A DNA stretch of 64,000 nucleotides from Acidimicrobiia bacterium (GCA_027494115.1 JAOSJL010000001.1:1265926-1329925), one strand, 5' to 3'. Positions 37,547 through 48,135 are shown, numbered from the stretch's first letter. Numbers and translations: made by a program. Notes: generated by a model not told the origin, from the sequence alone.

Positions 37547-38595
37547 GTGGACTTCACCTTCAGTGCCGACCAGGAGGAGCTGCGCAAGGTCGCGCGCTCC
37601 TTCCTCGAGGCCAGGTGCCCGACCGAGGTCGTGCGCCGACTGGAGCGCGACTCCCGCGGATACCTGCCCGAGATGTGGTCGGAGATGGCGGAGATGGGCT
37701 GGGTGGGTCTCGCCCTGCCCGACGGGGGCGGCACCATCCTCGATCTGGCCGTGATCTTCGAGGAACTCGGGCGGGCGGTGAGCCCTACGCCTCTGTTCTC
37801 CACGGTGGCGCTGGCCGGCCTGACCCTCGCCGACGCCGGCCACCTCCCCCGGGCGTTGCCGAAGGTCGAACGCTTGTCGGTACCGCACTGGCCGATGTCC
37901 CTCCCGACGCGCTCACCGCCGAGGTGAGCGGTTCGAATGCCCGGGTGAACGGCGTCGTGCCCTTTTCCTATGACGTGGAGTCCGCCGATCTTCTGCTGGT
38001 CGTGGCAGGACCCGTGCTCGTTCTGCTCGACGGCGACCGGCCCGGCATCGAGGCGTCGCGACTGGACACGCTGTCGAACGATCGGCTCTTCGAGCTGCGC
38101 ATCGACGGCGCCGAGGGTGAGGTCGTCGGGAACACCGCCGAGCTCCTGCCCGCCGCCCTGGCGCGGGCCACCGCGCTGCGCACCGCCGAGGTCGTCGGCG
38201 TGATGGCACGCGCCCTCGAGATGGCCGCAGAACACGCCAAGACCCGCGTGCAGTTCGGCAAGCCGCTCGGTGCGTTCCAGGCGGTCCAGCACCGACTCGC
38301 CGACATGCTCCTCGACTTCGAGGGCGCCCGCTGGAGCGCATACCGTGCCGCGTGGGCCCTGTCGCAAGGCTCGAGTGCCGACCGCGAGGTGTCGGTTGCC
38401 AAGGCGTGGGCCTCGGACGCCTGCCAGCGTGTCGCCTTCGGTGCACAACAGGTGCACGGTGGCGTGGGCGTCGATCTCGACTACGACCTCCAGCTCTACT
38501 TCCGCCGCGCCAAGGCACTCGAGGTCGAATTGGGCTCGGCACCGCAGCACCGCACACGAATTGCCGAGACCCTCGGACTCTTCGACCAGACCTGA
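37547..38595 (+). CDS. Acyl-CoA dehydrogenase, second of a pair, one frameshift
   Basis: An acyl-CoA dehydrogenase of about 349 residues. The N-terminal domain (MDFTFSADQEELRKVARSFL, then MGWVGLALPDGGG) and the C-terminal domain (AAEHAKTRVQFGKPLGAFQA, then QVHGGVGVDLDYDLQLYFRR) are in different frames. Adding one base to the C5 run 37846-37850 gives HLPPGVAEGRTLVG and joins them. It is shorter than the first ACAD and the middle domain is reduced, typical of the partner subunit in heteromeric dehydrogenases. Confidence 0.83.
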
Positions 38596-38620
38596 GCGCG
38601 CGCGTTGCCCGCCGGCGGCG

Positions 38621-40119
38621 ATGATGTCCGACGTGCCTGACGTGCCTGATGTGCCTGACGCTTCCGACGTGTTGGTGGAGGATGTCGAGATCCAAGGCCG
38701 CGCCGGAATGTCGGTGTGGACCCGCGGCGGCGTCATTGCCGAGGTGGGCCCCTCCGATGCCGTCGGAAAGGCCGGCGGTTCCGGACCAGCATCCGATGTC
38801 GCACGTGTCGAGGGGCGCGGGGCGGCGTTGGTTCCCGGCCTGCACGACCATCACCTTCACCTGTTCGCTCTGGGGGCCCGCGCGGAATCCCTCTGGTGCG
38901 GGCCGCCCGCGGTCACGCGACCGGACCAACTGGTCGATCGGCTGCGGAATGCAGCCCGGGATGCGGCCCGGGATGGAGCGCGCGATGAACGGCAGGGGGC
39001 TGGCTCCGGGCCGTCGGCTGGGACGACACGGTGGCGGGATGGCCCGACCGTTCGGACCTGGACGCTGCGGTGGCCGATCGCCCGGTTCGACTCCAGCACC
39101 GCAGCGGCGCGCTGTGGGTGCTCAACAGCGCTGCACTCGCCCGCCTCCACCTCGATTCCGATCACGAACTCCCGACAGGCGTCGAGATCGGTGACGACGG
39201 CACCCCCACGGGCCGGCTCTCGGGCCTCGACGCCTGGCTACGCGAGCGGATCGGCGGTGAGCCGCCGTCGTTGCGGGCGGTGAGCGCCGATCTGGCCGCC
39301 ACGGGCGTCACCGGTGTCACCGACGCCACGGCTCACAACGGATCGGTCGAGCTGGCCGCGCTGGGCCTTGCGCGACGCTCGGGCGAGCTGGTCCAGCGGC
39401 TGACCGCGATGACCGGCACCGCTGACGTCGCCGCTCCCGATGGAGTTCAGCTCGGCCCCGTCAAGTTGGTGCTCTTCGAAGCGGCCCTGCCTTCGATCTC
39501 GGAATTCGCGGCGCGGATCGCGACCGCCCACGAGAGCGGACGCGCGGTCGCCGTGCACGCGGCGAGCCGGGTCGCGGTCGTCTTCGCGACCGCGGCCCTC
39601 GCCGAGGCCGGAGCCGGACCGGACGATCGGCTCGAGCACGCGAGCGTCGTGCCGCCCGAGACGCTGCGCACGCTTGCGCGCCTCGGCGTGACCGTCGTCA
39701 CCCAGCCACACTTCATCAGCGAGCACGGCGACCGGTATCGGGCCACGGTCGAGCCCGCTGACCAACCCTGGCTGTATCGCGGTCGGGCGTTCCTCGATGC
39801 CGGGATCCCGCTGGCGGCCGGATCGGACGCTCCGGTGGGGGAGCACGACCCCTGGGCGGCCATGGTCGCCGCCGTCGAGCGGCGAACCGCCGAGGGCCAT
39901 GTCATCGGTCCCGACGAACGGCTGACACCCGAGCAGGCTCTGCGTCTCTTCACCGGCCACCCGGACCGGCCGGGCGGCCCCGCGCGCGAGATCACGCCCG
40001 GCGAACCCGCCGACCTGTGCCTGCTCGACCGCGCGTGGACAGCCGCCCGCCGCGATCTCGCCGACGTGCGCGTCCGAGCGACGCTCATCGGCGGAAACGT
40101 CGTGTACCGAGTCGCCTGA
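38621..40119 (+). CDS. Amidohydrolase family protein (YtcJ-like), one frameshift
   Basis: A metal-dependent hydrolase of about 499 residues of the amidohydrolase 3 type. The metal-binding motif VPGLHDHHLHLFALGARAES is present, then TDATAHNGSVELA, VAVHAASRVAVVFATAALAE, DDRLEHASVVPPETLRTLA and AAGSDAPVGEHDPWAAMVAA. One base missing from the G5 run 38995-38999 splits the protein; restored, it reads RQGGGWLRAVGWDDTVAGWP. The first codons carry a D-V-P triplet repeat. The substrate is unknown; the family cleaves amides, formamides or related bonds. Confidence 0.8.
38630..38656 (+). repeat. 9-bp tandem repeat (three units) at the amidohydrolase start
   Basis: GACGTGCCT, GACGTGCCT and GATGTGCCT encode three D-V-P units immediately after the start codon, before the conserved domain. 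Confidence 0.75.
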
Positions 40120-40150
40120 CCGGGCTGCCCGGCCGAGTGACCCTGACCGG

Positions 40151-41210
40151 TCAGGACAGCTCGTCGACGAGACCCCAGGCGAGGGCGGTGTCGGCGAGCA
40201 CCCGTTCGCCGGTCAGCGTCAGGTAGGCCGTTCGATGGCGGCCGATCCGGCGGGGGAGGCTGACGGTCCCGCCGGCCCCGGGAACCAGGCCCATGCCCAC
40301 CTCGGGCAGCGCGATGACGACATCTCGGGCTCCGGTGACGTGACCGGCGAAGGCCGAGAGCTCGATGCCGGCGCCGATACAGGCCCCGTGCACCTCGACG
40401 TGGACGCGCTCGGCCACGCGATCGATCCAGTAGCCGGCGCTGCGGGTCGTGCGAATCAGGTGCGCGCTGGCGGAATCGGTGAGGGTCCCGAACTCGCGGA
40501 GGTCGCCGCCGCTGCAGAACGACGGACCTCGGCCTGTGAGCGTGATCGACTCGATTCCGTCGTCGGCGGCTGCCAACTGCAAGGCCTCGACCAGGGCGTC
40601 GCGAACCTCGAAGCCGAACGCGTTGTGGATCTCGGGACGGTTGAACGTGAGTCGCAGATCCGTTCCCGACCGCTCGACCGCCAGGGGGCACAGGGCCGAC
40701 CTCGACCTCGCCGGGTGCTGGCCGGTGATCGAGCCAGCGCCGGAACTCGGGCCCGGACTGGAGGGTGGAGTACGTCAACGACTCGGCGATCAGCCCGTCG
40801 ACGACGTCGAGGCCGGCCGACAACCGGAGGAGTTGGACGGCTGCCACCGACGCCTGAGGGTTGGACCGGACACGCTCGCCGATCGTTCCCACCGTGTTCG
40901 CGACGCCGGTGTCGGGTTCCAGCCAATGAACGGCATCGACACCGGGAACTCCGCCGCTCGCCGGGTTCTCGGCCACCAGGACATCGAAGGCCGCGAGTCC
41001 CGCACCGCCGGCGCTGCGCGTGTCCTCGCCGACAGCGACGGTCACGGCCGGGAGAGCCTTCAGAGCGCGGGCAGCCGCCTGATCCACGGTCCGGCCGGTG
41101 ACGTCGGCGACCAGCAGCGGTACCGAGGCGTCGGGCACGAGATCGTCGCCCGCGTATGGTGAGCGCAATGTGTCGACGATCTCCGCATAGGGGCGCACGG
41201 CTGCTGACAT
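40151..41210 (-). CDS. Enoyl-CoA hydratase/isomerase with N-terminal extension, one frameshift
   Basis: A protein of about 352 residues. The C-terminal 190 residues are a crotonase (LTFNRPEIHNAFGFEVRDAL, SFCSGGDLREFGTL, VEVHGACIGAGIELSAFAGH, LPEVGMGLVPGAGGTVSLPR). The first 160 residues are an unrecognised domain (PYAEIVDTLRSPYAGDDLVP, then LRLSAGLDVVDGLIAESLTY). An extra base in the G5 run 40684-40688 splits the two; removing it gives VPLAVERSGTDLRLTFNRPE. It is divergent from the CoA-transferase gene at 41252 with only 41 bp between. Confidence 0.78.
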
Positions 41211-41251
41211 CGGGGCCAGCGTATTGGCTTCCCACCTGATCCCGTTGCCCG

Positions 41252-42784
41252 ATGGACGAGCCGATGGGTGAGCCGATGGGTGAACACGCGGTCCGCCCGA
41301 CCGGATTCCCGCTGGAGGGAACCTGCGCCCGCTACGGTCCCCGGCGCCCCGCCGTTCACGACGCGGCGCGACTGCTCGAGCTCCTGGGCGCCCGCGCCGA
41401 GCTCGACGACACGATCGACGGGCTCGTGTGGGGGGATGCACCGCCCGTGGGCGCCGGCGTCGCTGCTCGTGACGAGAGCACGGACTGGGCCGAGAGCGGC
41501 GCCATGGCCCTCACCGGCAGGGCCGGCGGGGCGCCGCTCGTCGCTCCCGGAGCCCCGGCGACGGCTGCACGCGGCGCGGCGCTGGCGATCCGGGCCCTGA
41601 CTGCGGCCATGTCCTCGGCCATGCCCTCGGCGTCGACCGTGACTGTCGACGGCGGTCGACTGCTGGGCGAGCACGCCGCGATTCTCGGTCTTCGACGCAA
41701 CGGTGACGTGTCGCCGAGCGGTGGCTGCCGCCTGATCCCTGCTGTCGACGGCTTGCTGGCCGTGAACCTGGCCCGACCCGACGACGTGGACCTCGTGGGC
41801 GCCTGGCTCGAGGTGGACGTCGAGGGCGACGACCCATGGGCTGCGGTCGTTGCCGCGTGCTCCACGCGCTCCGGAGCCGAGCTGACCGAACGCGCGCAGC
41901 TCATCGGTATTCCCGTCGCGCTCGTTCCCCAGCCGCGTGACGTCGTGGACGACGAACAGAGCCGATTCCGCCACCAACGGTTTCCTGTCGCGCCGTGGCG
42001 AATCACGAGGGAACACGCCGGCGTGAAGCCACGAGAGCCGGGTCTCGTCGTGGATCTCTCCTCGATGTGGGCGGGTCCTCTCTGCGCACACCTGCTCGGC
42101 CTGGCCGGATTCCGCGTCGTCAAGGTCGAGTCGCTCTCGCGTCCCGATGGTGCGCGCCGCGGGCCGGCCCCTTTCTACGATCTCCTCCACAGCGGACATC
42201 AGAGCGTGGCGTTCGACTTCGGTGACGAGACCGACCTGGCGCGGCTGGGACTGCTTCTCGACTCGGCTGATGTGGTCATCGAGTCGTCGCGGCCTCGAGC
42301 GCTCGACCACCTCGGTCTCGGGCCCGAGACGGTCCTGTCCCGCTCGCCCGCAACGGTGTGGGTGTCGATCACCGGCTACGGCCGTGTCGGTCCGTGGCGG
42401 AACCGGGTGGCGTTCGGCGACGACGCGGCCGCCTCTGCGGGCTTGATCGCCTGCGGAGCGGACGGCGGTCCGGTGTTCTGCGGCGATGCCATCGCCGACC
42501 CGCTCACGGGCCTCCATGGCGCGCTCGCCGCCCTCGCGATGTACGAAGGGGGCCGCGGCGGACTGGTCGACGTTCCCCTGCGCGACGTGGTGGCGTCCAC
42601 GCTTGGCGGTTCGCCGAACCGGCCTGCGGTGTCGGTTGCGGCGCACCGTGTCGGTGGTGTCTGGACCCTCGCCACGAACGGCGAACAGGTGGCGGTTCAC
42701 GAACCGGTCGCCCGGCCCGCCGCCGGACGGGCCGCAGCATCGGGCGTCGACACCGACGAGGTGCTCGGAGCGCTCGACAGCTAG
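41252..42784 (+). CDS. Class III (CaiB/BaiF) CoA-transferase family protein, long form
   Basis: A 510-residue protein. The C-terminal half has the CaiB core (LVVDLSSMWAGPLCAHLLGL, then FRVVKVESLSRPDGARR, and VWVSITGYGRVGPWRNRVAF, then GDAIADPLTGLHGALAALAM). The N-terminal half resembles a degenerate second CaiB part (ALTGRAGGAPLVAPGAPATA). The catalytic Asp of the family may lie in the FGDDAAA region. Transfer of CoA to a carboxylic acid substrate is expected. The start region contains a 12-bp duplication with alternative ATGs at 41264 and 41276. Confidence 0.75.
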   Translation: MDEPMGEPMGEHAVRPTGFPLEGTCARYGPRRPAVHDAARLLELLGARAELDDTIDGLVWGDAPPVGAGVAARDESTDWAESGAMALTGRAGGAPLVAPGAPATAARGAALAIRALTAAMSSAMPSASTVTVDGGRLLGEHAAILGLRRNGDVSPSGGCRLIPAVDGLLAVNLARPDDVDLVGAWLEVDVEGDDPWAAVVAACSTRSGAELTERAQLIGIPVALVPQPRDVVDDEQSRFRHQRFPVAPWRITREHAGVKPREPGLVVDLSSMWAGPLCAHLLGLAGFRVVKVESLSRPDGARRGPAPFYDLLHSGHQSVAFDFGDETDLARLGLLLDSADVVIESSRPRALDHLGLGPETVLSRSPATVWVSITGYGRVGPWRNRVAFGDDAAASAGLIACGADGGPVFCGDAIADPLTGLHGALAALAMYEGGRGGLVDVPLRDVVASTLGGSPNRPAVSVAAHRVGGVWTLATNGEQVAVHEPVARPAAGRAAASGVDTDEVLGALDS

Positions 42785-42794
42785 CGTCGCCGCC

Positions 42795-43643
42795 ATGATG
42801 GAGACGCTCGTGACCACCGATTGGCTGAGCCGGCACCTCGATGACCCGGATCTGGTGCTGCTCGACTGCACCGTCGACCAGCAGCCCGACGACGGGGGTG
42901 GTCTCCAGTTCATGAGCGGTCGGCCCGCCTACGACCACGGACACATCCCGTGTGCCGGATTCGCCGATCTCACCGGCGATCTCTCCGATCACGACAGCCC
43001 GCTCGACCTCGCGCTGCCGACACAGGAGCAGTTCTGCTCCGCCATGGGTGCACTCGGTGTCGGTCCTGGTTCCCGAGTCGTGCTGTACGACGGGGGCCTG
43101 TCGGTGTGGGCCGCTCGCGTCTGGTGGATGCTGCGATGGGTCGGCTTCGACCGCGCGGCGATTCTCGACGGCGGGCTGGGCGTCTGGACCACCGAAGGTC
43201 GATCGCTCTCGACCGATCCGACCACTCCACACGCGCGACACCTCAACCCCGCGCCTCGACCGGAACTGATCGCCGACCGGGACGAGGTTCTCGCCGCCAT
43301 CGACGACGGAACCGTCGTGCTCCTCGACGCGATGCCGGAGGCCCACTACCGGGGCGAGATGGCCCTCTTCGCGCGACCCGGGCACGTCCCCGGCGCGTCC
43401 AACCTCTCGGCCTTCGAACTCGTCGACGAGTCCGGCCGCTACCGTCCGCACGACGAACTGGCGGCCATGGTCGACGGCGACCGTGATGCCCGCACCATCA
43501 CGTACTGCGGCATCGGGGCCATGGCGTCGTCGGCCGCCTTCGTCATGGCCCGGCTCGGCTTCACCGATGTCGCCGTCTATGCCGCCTCGCTCCAGGAATG
43601 GGCCGCGGACCCCGACAACCCTTTGTCTGTCGAGGATCTCTGA
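42795..43643 (+). CDS. Thiosulfate/3-mercaptopyruvate-type sulfurtransferase (two rhodanese domains)
   Basis: A 282-residue tandem rhodanese. The N-terminal inactive domain holds LVLLDCTVDQQPDD and GSRVVLYDGGLSVWAARVWW; the C-terminal domain holds the catalytic loop TITYCGIGAMASSAAFVMAR with the active Cys. It transfers sulfane sulfur to a thiophilic acceptor. The ATG at 42795 follows the CoA-transferase stop by 10 bp, so both are probably one transcript. Confidence 0.87.
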   Translation: MMETLVTTDWLSRHLDDPDLVLLDCTVDQQPDDGGGLQFMSGRPAYDHGHIPCAGFADLTGDLSDHDSPLDLALPTQEQFCSAMGALGVGPGSRVVLYDGGLSVWAARVWWMLRWVGFDRAAILDGGLGVWTTEGRSLSTDPTTPHARHLNPAPRPELIADRDEVLAAIDDGTVVLLDAMPEAHYRGEMALFARPGHVPGASNLSAFELVDESGRYRPHDELAAMVDGDRDARTITYCGIGAMASSAAFVMARLGFTDVAVYAASLQEWAADPDNPLSVEDL

Positions 43644-43679
43644 TGCTGACGGGCCCCCTGCGGCACTTCCGGCGACGAC

Positions 43680-43714
43680 TCGCCAGTTGGTTACACTTTG
43701 CTACCCGTTGGTTA
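43680..43714. promoter_or_regulatory. Double TetR-type operator and promoter, site C
   Basis: TCGCC-AGTT-GGTTA (43680-43693) and CTACC-CGTT-GGTTA (43701-43714) are centred 21 bp apart, as at site A but in inverted orientation. A -35-like TTACAC (43691-43696) and a -10-like TAGGAC (43713-43718), spaced 16 bp, overlap them. This would control the HyuA-to-fusion operon starting at 43799. Confidence 0.8.
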
Positions 43715-43798
43715 GGACTTACGGCAGACGGTAGGATCCACACCCAGGATCGAACGCCAGGATCCGACGTCAGGCCAGAGGAAAAGGGAAGGCCCGGA

Positions 43799-45952
43799 AT
43801 GGCTAACTATTTCGTTGCTTGTGACGCAGGCGGAACGATGACCGACGTGATCATCGTCGACGAAGAAGGCCACAGCGTCATCGGCAAAGCTCCGACGTCA
43901 CCCCAGGACGAGAGCATCGGGTACATGGAGTCCCTCGAGGAAGCCCTCGAGTACATGGACATCGACCCGAAGCGAGAGGGCCGCGAGTTCGGCAAGCAGA
44001 TGGAGACGGCCATCTACACGGGCACGTCGATGCTCAACACCGTGATCAACATGAGCGGCTACAAGACCGGCCTGTTGGTCACGAAGGGCTTCGAGGACAT
44101 CATCGTCCAGGGTCGCGGCTCCCAGACGTTCATCGGTGCGCAGTGGAGTGAGATCACCCACATGCAGTACCGCAAGCACCGTATTCCGCTCGTGCCGCGG
44201 GAGCAGGCGCGCGGGATCACCGAGCGCATCGACATGTTCGGTCAGCCCGTGATCCCGCTCTACGAGCACGAAGTCGAGCAGGGTGCACGCGAGCTGCTCG
44301 TCGACGAGGAGTGCGAGGCCATCGCCATCGTGTTCCTGATGTCCTACACCAATCCTCAGCACGAAGAGCGCGCCGCCCAGATCGTGCGCCGTGTGATGCA
44401 AGAGGTGGGCCGCGAGGTCCCGCTCGAGATCTCCAGCGAGGTCGCGCCCACGACACGCGAGGTATCGCGAGCCAACGCGACCGTGATCCAGGCCTACGCA
44501 TCCCACGCTGCTCGCGAACAGCTCTTCCGCATCGAAGAAGAGCTCAAGAAGATCGACTACTCCCACAGCCTGAAGACGGTGCTGGGCTACGGGGGAATCA
44601 CCAACATCCGCTATCCCCGGCTCTTCGAGTCCGCCATGTCGGGGCCGGTGGGCGGGCTGATGGGCGCCAAGTACCTGTCGAGCGTCATCGGCGAGGACAA
44701 CATCGTCTGTTCTGACGTGGGTGGAACGTCCTTCGACGCCGGAGCGATCACGGCGGGCGTGCTGCCGATCGACCGCGAGCCCGGTTTCCAGGACATGTAC
44801 GTCAACGTTCCGATGTTGGGGATCAGGTCCATCGGTGCGGGCACCGGCACCTACATCCGGCTCGATCCACAGACCAACCGTCTGAAGCTGGGTCCCGATT
44901 CCGCGGGCGGAACACCCGGCCCCACGTTCATGGAGGCCGGCAACACGACCCCCACCATCAATGACGCCAACCTGTTGCTCGGGATCCTGAACGAGGACAA
45001 CTACCTGGGCGGGAAGGTGAAGGTCAACAAGCAGGTCTCCTACGACCTGTTCAAGGAGAAGATCGCCGATCCACTGGGCATGGACGTCTACGTGGCGGCC
45101 GAGACATGCATGGACCTGCTGAACGTGATGATGCGTGAGCATCTCGTGCGCAGTCTCATGGTGGGTCACGATCTACGCGACTACGTGCTCCTGGGCTACG
45201 GCGGCGGTGGTCCTCTCCACCTGCTCGGCTACGCGGGCGACGATCCGTGGAAGGCGGTTGCCACGGTCCCCCACGCCGGTGCGTTCTCGGCCTGGGGCGG
45301 TGCGTGCATGGACTACTCGTACCGGCGCCACAAGAGCGTCGCGACCATGATCACACCCGATCTCGACGATGCGATGAAGGTCGGGTACCTGCAGCCGGTC
45401 AACATGGCCTGGGAGGCGCTCGAGGAAGAGCTCCTGGCCGAGCTCAAGGAAGAGGGCTTCACGCCTGATCAGATCTCGACCACCCGCGTCGTCTACATGA
45501 AGTACCTCGGACAGCTCGACGACATCGAGGTCGAGACACCGGTGCAGAGCATCGACTCTCCCGACGACGTGGACCGGCTGATCAAGGCCTACGAAGACCG
45601 GTACACCGAGATGTTCACCTTGGTCGCCAAGACCGACTCGGACGTCGCCTCGTACCAGATCACGGAGGTGTGTGTGATCGCGAAGGTCGCGACGGTCAAG
45701 CCCAAGCTCCGCAAGCACGAGCTCGCGGACAAGACACCCGACAGCGCGGCATTCAAGTTCAAGCGGCCGGTGTTCAACGGCGGCAAGTGGCACGACGCCG
45801 ACATCTGGAGGATGGAGGACCTCGTGCCGGGTAACGAGATCGACGGCCTCGCCGTGATCGAGGCGTCGAACACGACTCTGTACGTCCCACCCGAGTGGCA
45901 TGTGCGAATCGACGAGCACGACATCTACTGGCTCGAAAGGAAGGACCGATAA
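43799..45952 (+). CDS. hyuA: Hydantoinase A / acetone carboxylase beta-like subunit
   Basis: A 717-residue HyuA/oxoprolinase-family protein with the N-terminal ATP-binding segment YFVACDAGGTMTDVIIVDEE, GTSMLNTVINMSGYKTGLLV, ESAMSGPVGGLMGAKYLSSV, SDVGGTSFDAGAITAGVLP and LGYGGGGPLHLLGYAG. The length is that of acetone carboxylase beta (AcxA). With HyuB and the gamma-like protein downstream it matches the beta-alpha-gamma set of ATP-dependent ketone carboxylases, so carboxylation of a ketone or related substrate is more likely than hydantoin hydrolysis. It is first in a long operon; the stop overlaps the next start (TAATG). Confidence 0.88.
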   Translation: MANYFVACDAGGTMTDVIIVDEEGHSVIGKAPTSPQDESIGYMESLEEALEYMDIDPKREGREFGKQMETAIYTGTSMLNTVINMSGYKTGLLVTKGFEDIIVQGRGSQTFIGAQWSEITHMQYRKHRIPLVPREQARGITERIDMFGQPVIPLYEHEVEQGARELLVDEECEAIAIVFLMSYTNPQHEERAAQIVRRVMQEVGREVPLEISSEVAPTTREVSRANATVIQAYASHAAREQLFRIEEELKKIDYSHSLKTVLGYGGITNIRYPRLFESAMSGPVGGLMGAKYLSSVIGEDNIVCSDVGGTSFDAGAITAGVLPIDREPGFQDMYVNVPMLGIRSIGAGTGTYIRLDPQTNRLKLGPDSAGGTPGPTFMEAGNTTPTINDANLLLGILNEDNYLGGKVKVNKQVSYDLFKEKIADPLGMDVYVAAETCMDLLNVMMREHLVRSLMVGHDLRDYVLLGYGGGGPLHLLGYAGDDPWKAVATVPHAGAFSAWGGACMDYSYRRHKSVATMITPDLDDAMKVGYLQPVNMAWEALEEELLAELKEEGFTPDQISTTRVVYMKYLGQLDDIEVETPVQSIDSPDDVDRLIKAYEDRYTEMFTLVAKTDSDVASYQITEVCVIAKVATVKPKLRKHELADKTPDSAAFKFKRPVFNGGKWHDADIWRMEDLVPGNEIDGLAVIEASNTTLYVPPEWHVRIDEHDIYWLERKDR

Positions 45953-48135
45953 TGGCGGGGCTCAGTCTTGCGGAACGGATCCAGGCCGATAAGGAGGCAT
46001 TCGCGAAGACCGGCAACCTCTTCGGGCTCGAGACGCTGACCCGCAAGGAGGAGGACCGGGGCGAGTACGAGGCGCTCTGGCACATCCTCTCGAACCTGTG
46101 CAACGTCGCGTGGGAAACCGGCTGCAAGGTGTCCTCCTCGCCGATCGCCGTCGAAGGCGGTGACGCGCTCTGGGGCCTTCATCTCCCCACGGGTGAGGCC
46201 ATCTGTGTCTCGCGTGGGATCACGGCCCACCCGGGCCTGTTGGCCGACATGATCAAGAACTTCATCAACCTGGGCTACGAGGACTATCCGGGCTTCCACC
46301 AGGGCGACATCTTCGAGAACAACGATCCCCACTACGGCGGTATCCACGCGCCCGACTTCGACATGGCGATGCCGCTGTTCTACGAGGGCAAGCTCGTCGC
46401 GTGGGCGAGTGCCGTGACCCACGTCAGTGACTGCGGATCGGTGACGCCGGGTTCGGTGGGTTTCCTCAACCCCGACTGCTACTCGGACGGCCTGTGCATC
46501 TCGATGGAGAAGGTCGGAGAGAACGACGCGTACTATCCCTGGTACGAGCGACGTGTCCGGTCCCGCACGCGCACGCCGGATTTCGTCATGGGCGACGCCC
46601 GCGGACGCTTGGCCGGATGCGTCACGATCCGTGAACGACTGATCGAGGTGATCGAGAAGTACGGCCTCGACTTCTTCCTCGAAGCCACCCAGGAGTTCGT
46701 GGAAGACAGCCGCCGCTATGCCGTGGGCCGGGTCAAGACGCAGACCGTGCCGGGCCGCATTCGCAAGTCCCAGTTCAAGGACTTGGCGATGAAGGACAAG
46801 AACATCATCTTGGGAAAGCAGGACGTCGACTGCCTGATGGCTCTCCCCATGGAACTCGAGGTGGGAGCCGACGCCGGCGTGCGGCTCTCGTTGCGTGGCG
46901 CCAGCGGCACCGTGCCCTTCGGCGAGAACATCAGCCCGACGGCACTCAAGTCGGGGTTGTTGAACGGCTACTCCCACATCGTCGGCTTCGACATGTTCAA
47001 CTCGGGCCCGACCGCCGCGTGGGACGTCGAGACCCCACCGAGTGGTTCGTGGGCCAACCCGTTCGAGGTCGACTACTCGGCCTCGTCGGGTGTGGCGTGG
47101 GCGCCGGCCGTGATGTGGATGAGCAACCTCTACGAGGTTTTCGGTCGTCTGTTCCAGATGCGCGGTTTCGTGGAGGAGATGGCGGCCGGCGCGGCCACGA
47201 CGATGACGGCCGAGTTCGCCGGCATCACCCAACTCGGCTACTACCTCGCTGGATTGACCCTCGAGCAGGCGAGCAACGGCTCCCCGGCGCGTGGATTCGC
47301 CGACGGCGAGAACAGTGCGTGGTGCATCTACACGCCGAACGCCGATTTCGGCAATGCCGAGGTCACCGAGCTCTACTACCCGATCCTGTACCTCGGGCGG
47401 AACATCGAGCCCGACTCGGGTGGCTATGGCCGGTTCCGCGGCGGTCTCGGCCACACCGCCGTGTGGATGGTGCACAACACGCCCGGGATGGACTACCAGT
47501 GTGGCGACGCCGGCATGCGCAGCAAGGTGGTGTCCAACCACGGCATGTACGGCGCTTATCCCACATTCCCCGACTCACCGAGCTACGCACACGACACCAA
47601 CGTCAAAGAGCTGATCGACGCGCAAGAGCCTCTGGTACACGATCGCGGACCGGCCGAGGCTCCCACGATCGACACGGCCATCAAGGCACGTGATCTCCAG
47701 AGCCCCGCTCCGGCACCGTTCCTCACGCCCGAGCCGCTGCAGAACTACGACATCATCGTGCATCCCATCTCCGGTGCCCAGGCGATGGGTGACCCCGTCG
47801 AACGCGATCCGGCCGCGATCGAGGTCGATCTCAACAAGGGTTGGACGAGCCCGCGCGTCGCCTCCGACATCCACGGGGTCGTGGCATCTCACAACGGCGC
47901 CTACACCGTCGACGCCGCCGCCACCGAGGCGAGGCGCGCGGAGATCCGCGAGGAGCGCAAGAAGAGCGCTGTCCCGTTCAAGGAATGGTGGACCGAGGAA
48001 CGCAAGAAGGTGGCTGCCAAGGAGAACATGGACCCCGCCGTGCTCGACATGTGGCGTTCGTCCATGGAGCTTTCTCCCGACTACGGAGCCGAACTGCGCT
48101 CGTTCTGGGACCTCCCCGACGACTTCGAGTTCTAG
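45952..48135 (+). CDS. hyuB: Hydantoinase B / acetone carboxylase alpha-like subunit
   Basis: A 727-residue HyuB-family protein with GDIFENNDPHYGGIHAPDFD, VAWASAVTHVSDCGSVTPGS, YPILYLGRNIEPDSGGYGRF, then GGLGHTAVWMV. It is the partner of the upstream HyuA and corresponds to the alpha subunit (AcxB) that binds the carbonyl substrate. The last five codons and stop (DDFEF) lie within the 550-bp duplicated block, so a copy of this gene's end sits at 54809. Confidence 0.88.
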   Translation: MAGLSLAERIQADKEAFAKTGNLFGLETLTRKEEDRGEYEALWHILSNLCNVAWETGCKVSSSPIAVEGGDALWGLHLPTGEAICVSRGITAHPGLLADMIKNFINLGYEDYPGFHQGDIFENNDPHYGGIHAPDFDMAMPLFYEGKLVAWASAVTHVSDCGSVTPGSVGFLNPDCYSDGLCISMEKVGENDAYYPWYERRVRSRTRTPDFVMGDARGRLAGCVTIRERLIEVIEKYGLDFFLEATQEFVEDSRRYAVGRVKTQTVPGRIRKSQFKDLAMKDKNIILGKQDVDCLMALPMELEVGADAGVRLSLRGASGTVPFGENISPTALKSGLLNGYSHIVGFDMFNSGPTAAWDVETPPSGSWANPFEVDYSASSGVAWAPAVMWMSNLYEVFGRLFQMRGFVEEMAAGAATTMTAEFAGITQLGYYLAGLTLEQASNGSPARGFADGENSAWCIYTPNADFGNAEVTELYYPILYLGRNIEPDSGGYGRFRGGLGHTAVWMVHNTPGMDYQCGDAGMRSKVVSNHGMYGAYPTFPDSPSYAHDTNVKELIDAQEPLVHDRGPAEAPTIDTAIKARDLQSPAPAPFLTPEPLQNYDIIVHPISGAQAMGDPVERDPAAIEVDLNKGWTSPRVASDIHGVVASHNGAYTVDAAATEARRAEIREERKKSAVPFKEWWTEERKKVAAKENMDPAVLDMWRSSMELSPDYGAELRSFWDLPDDFEF

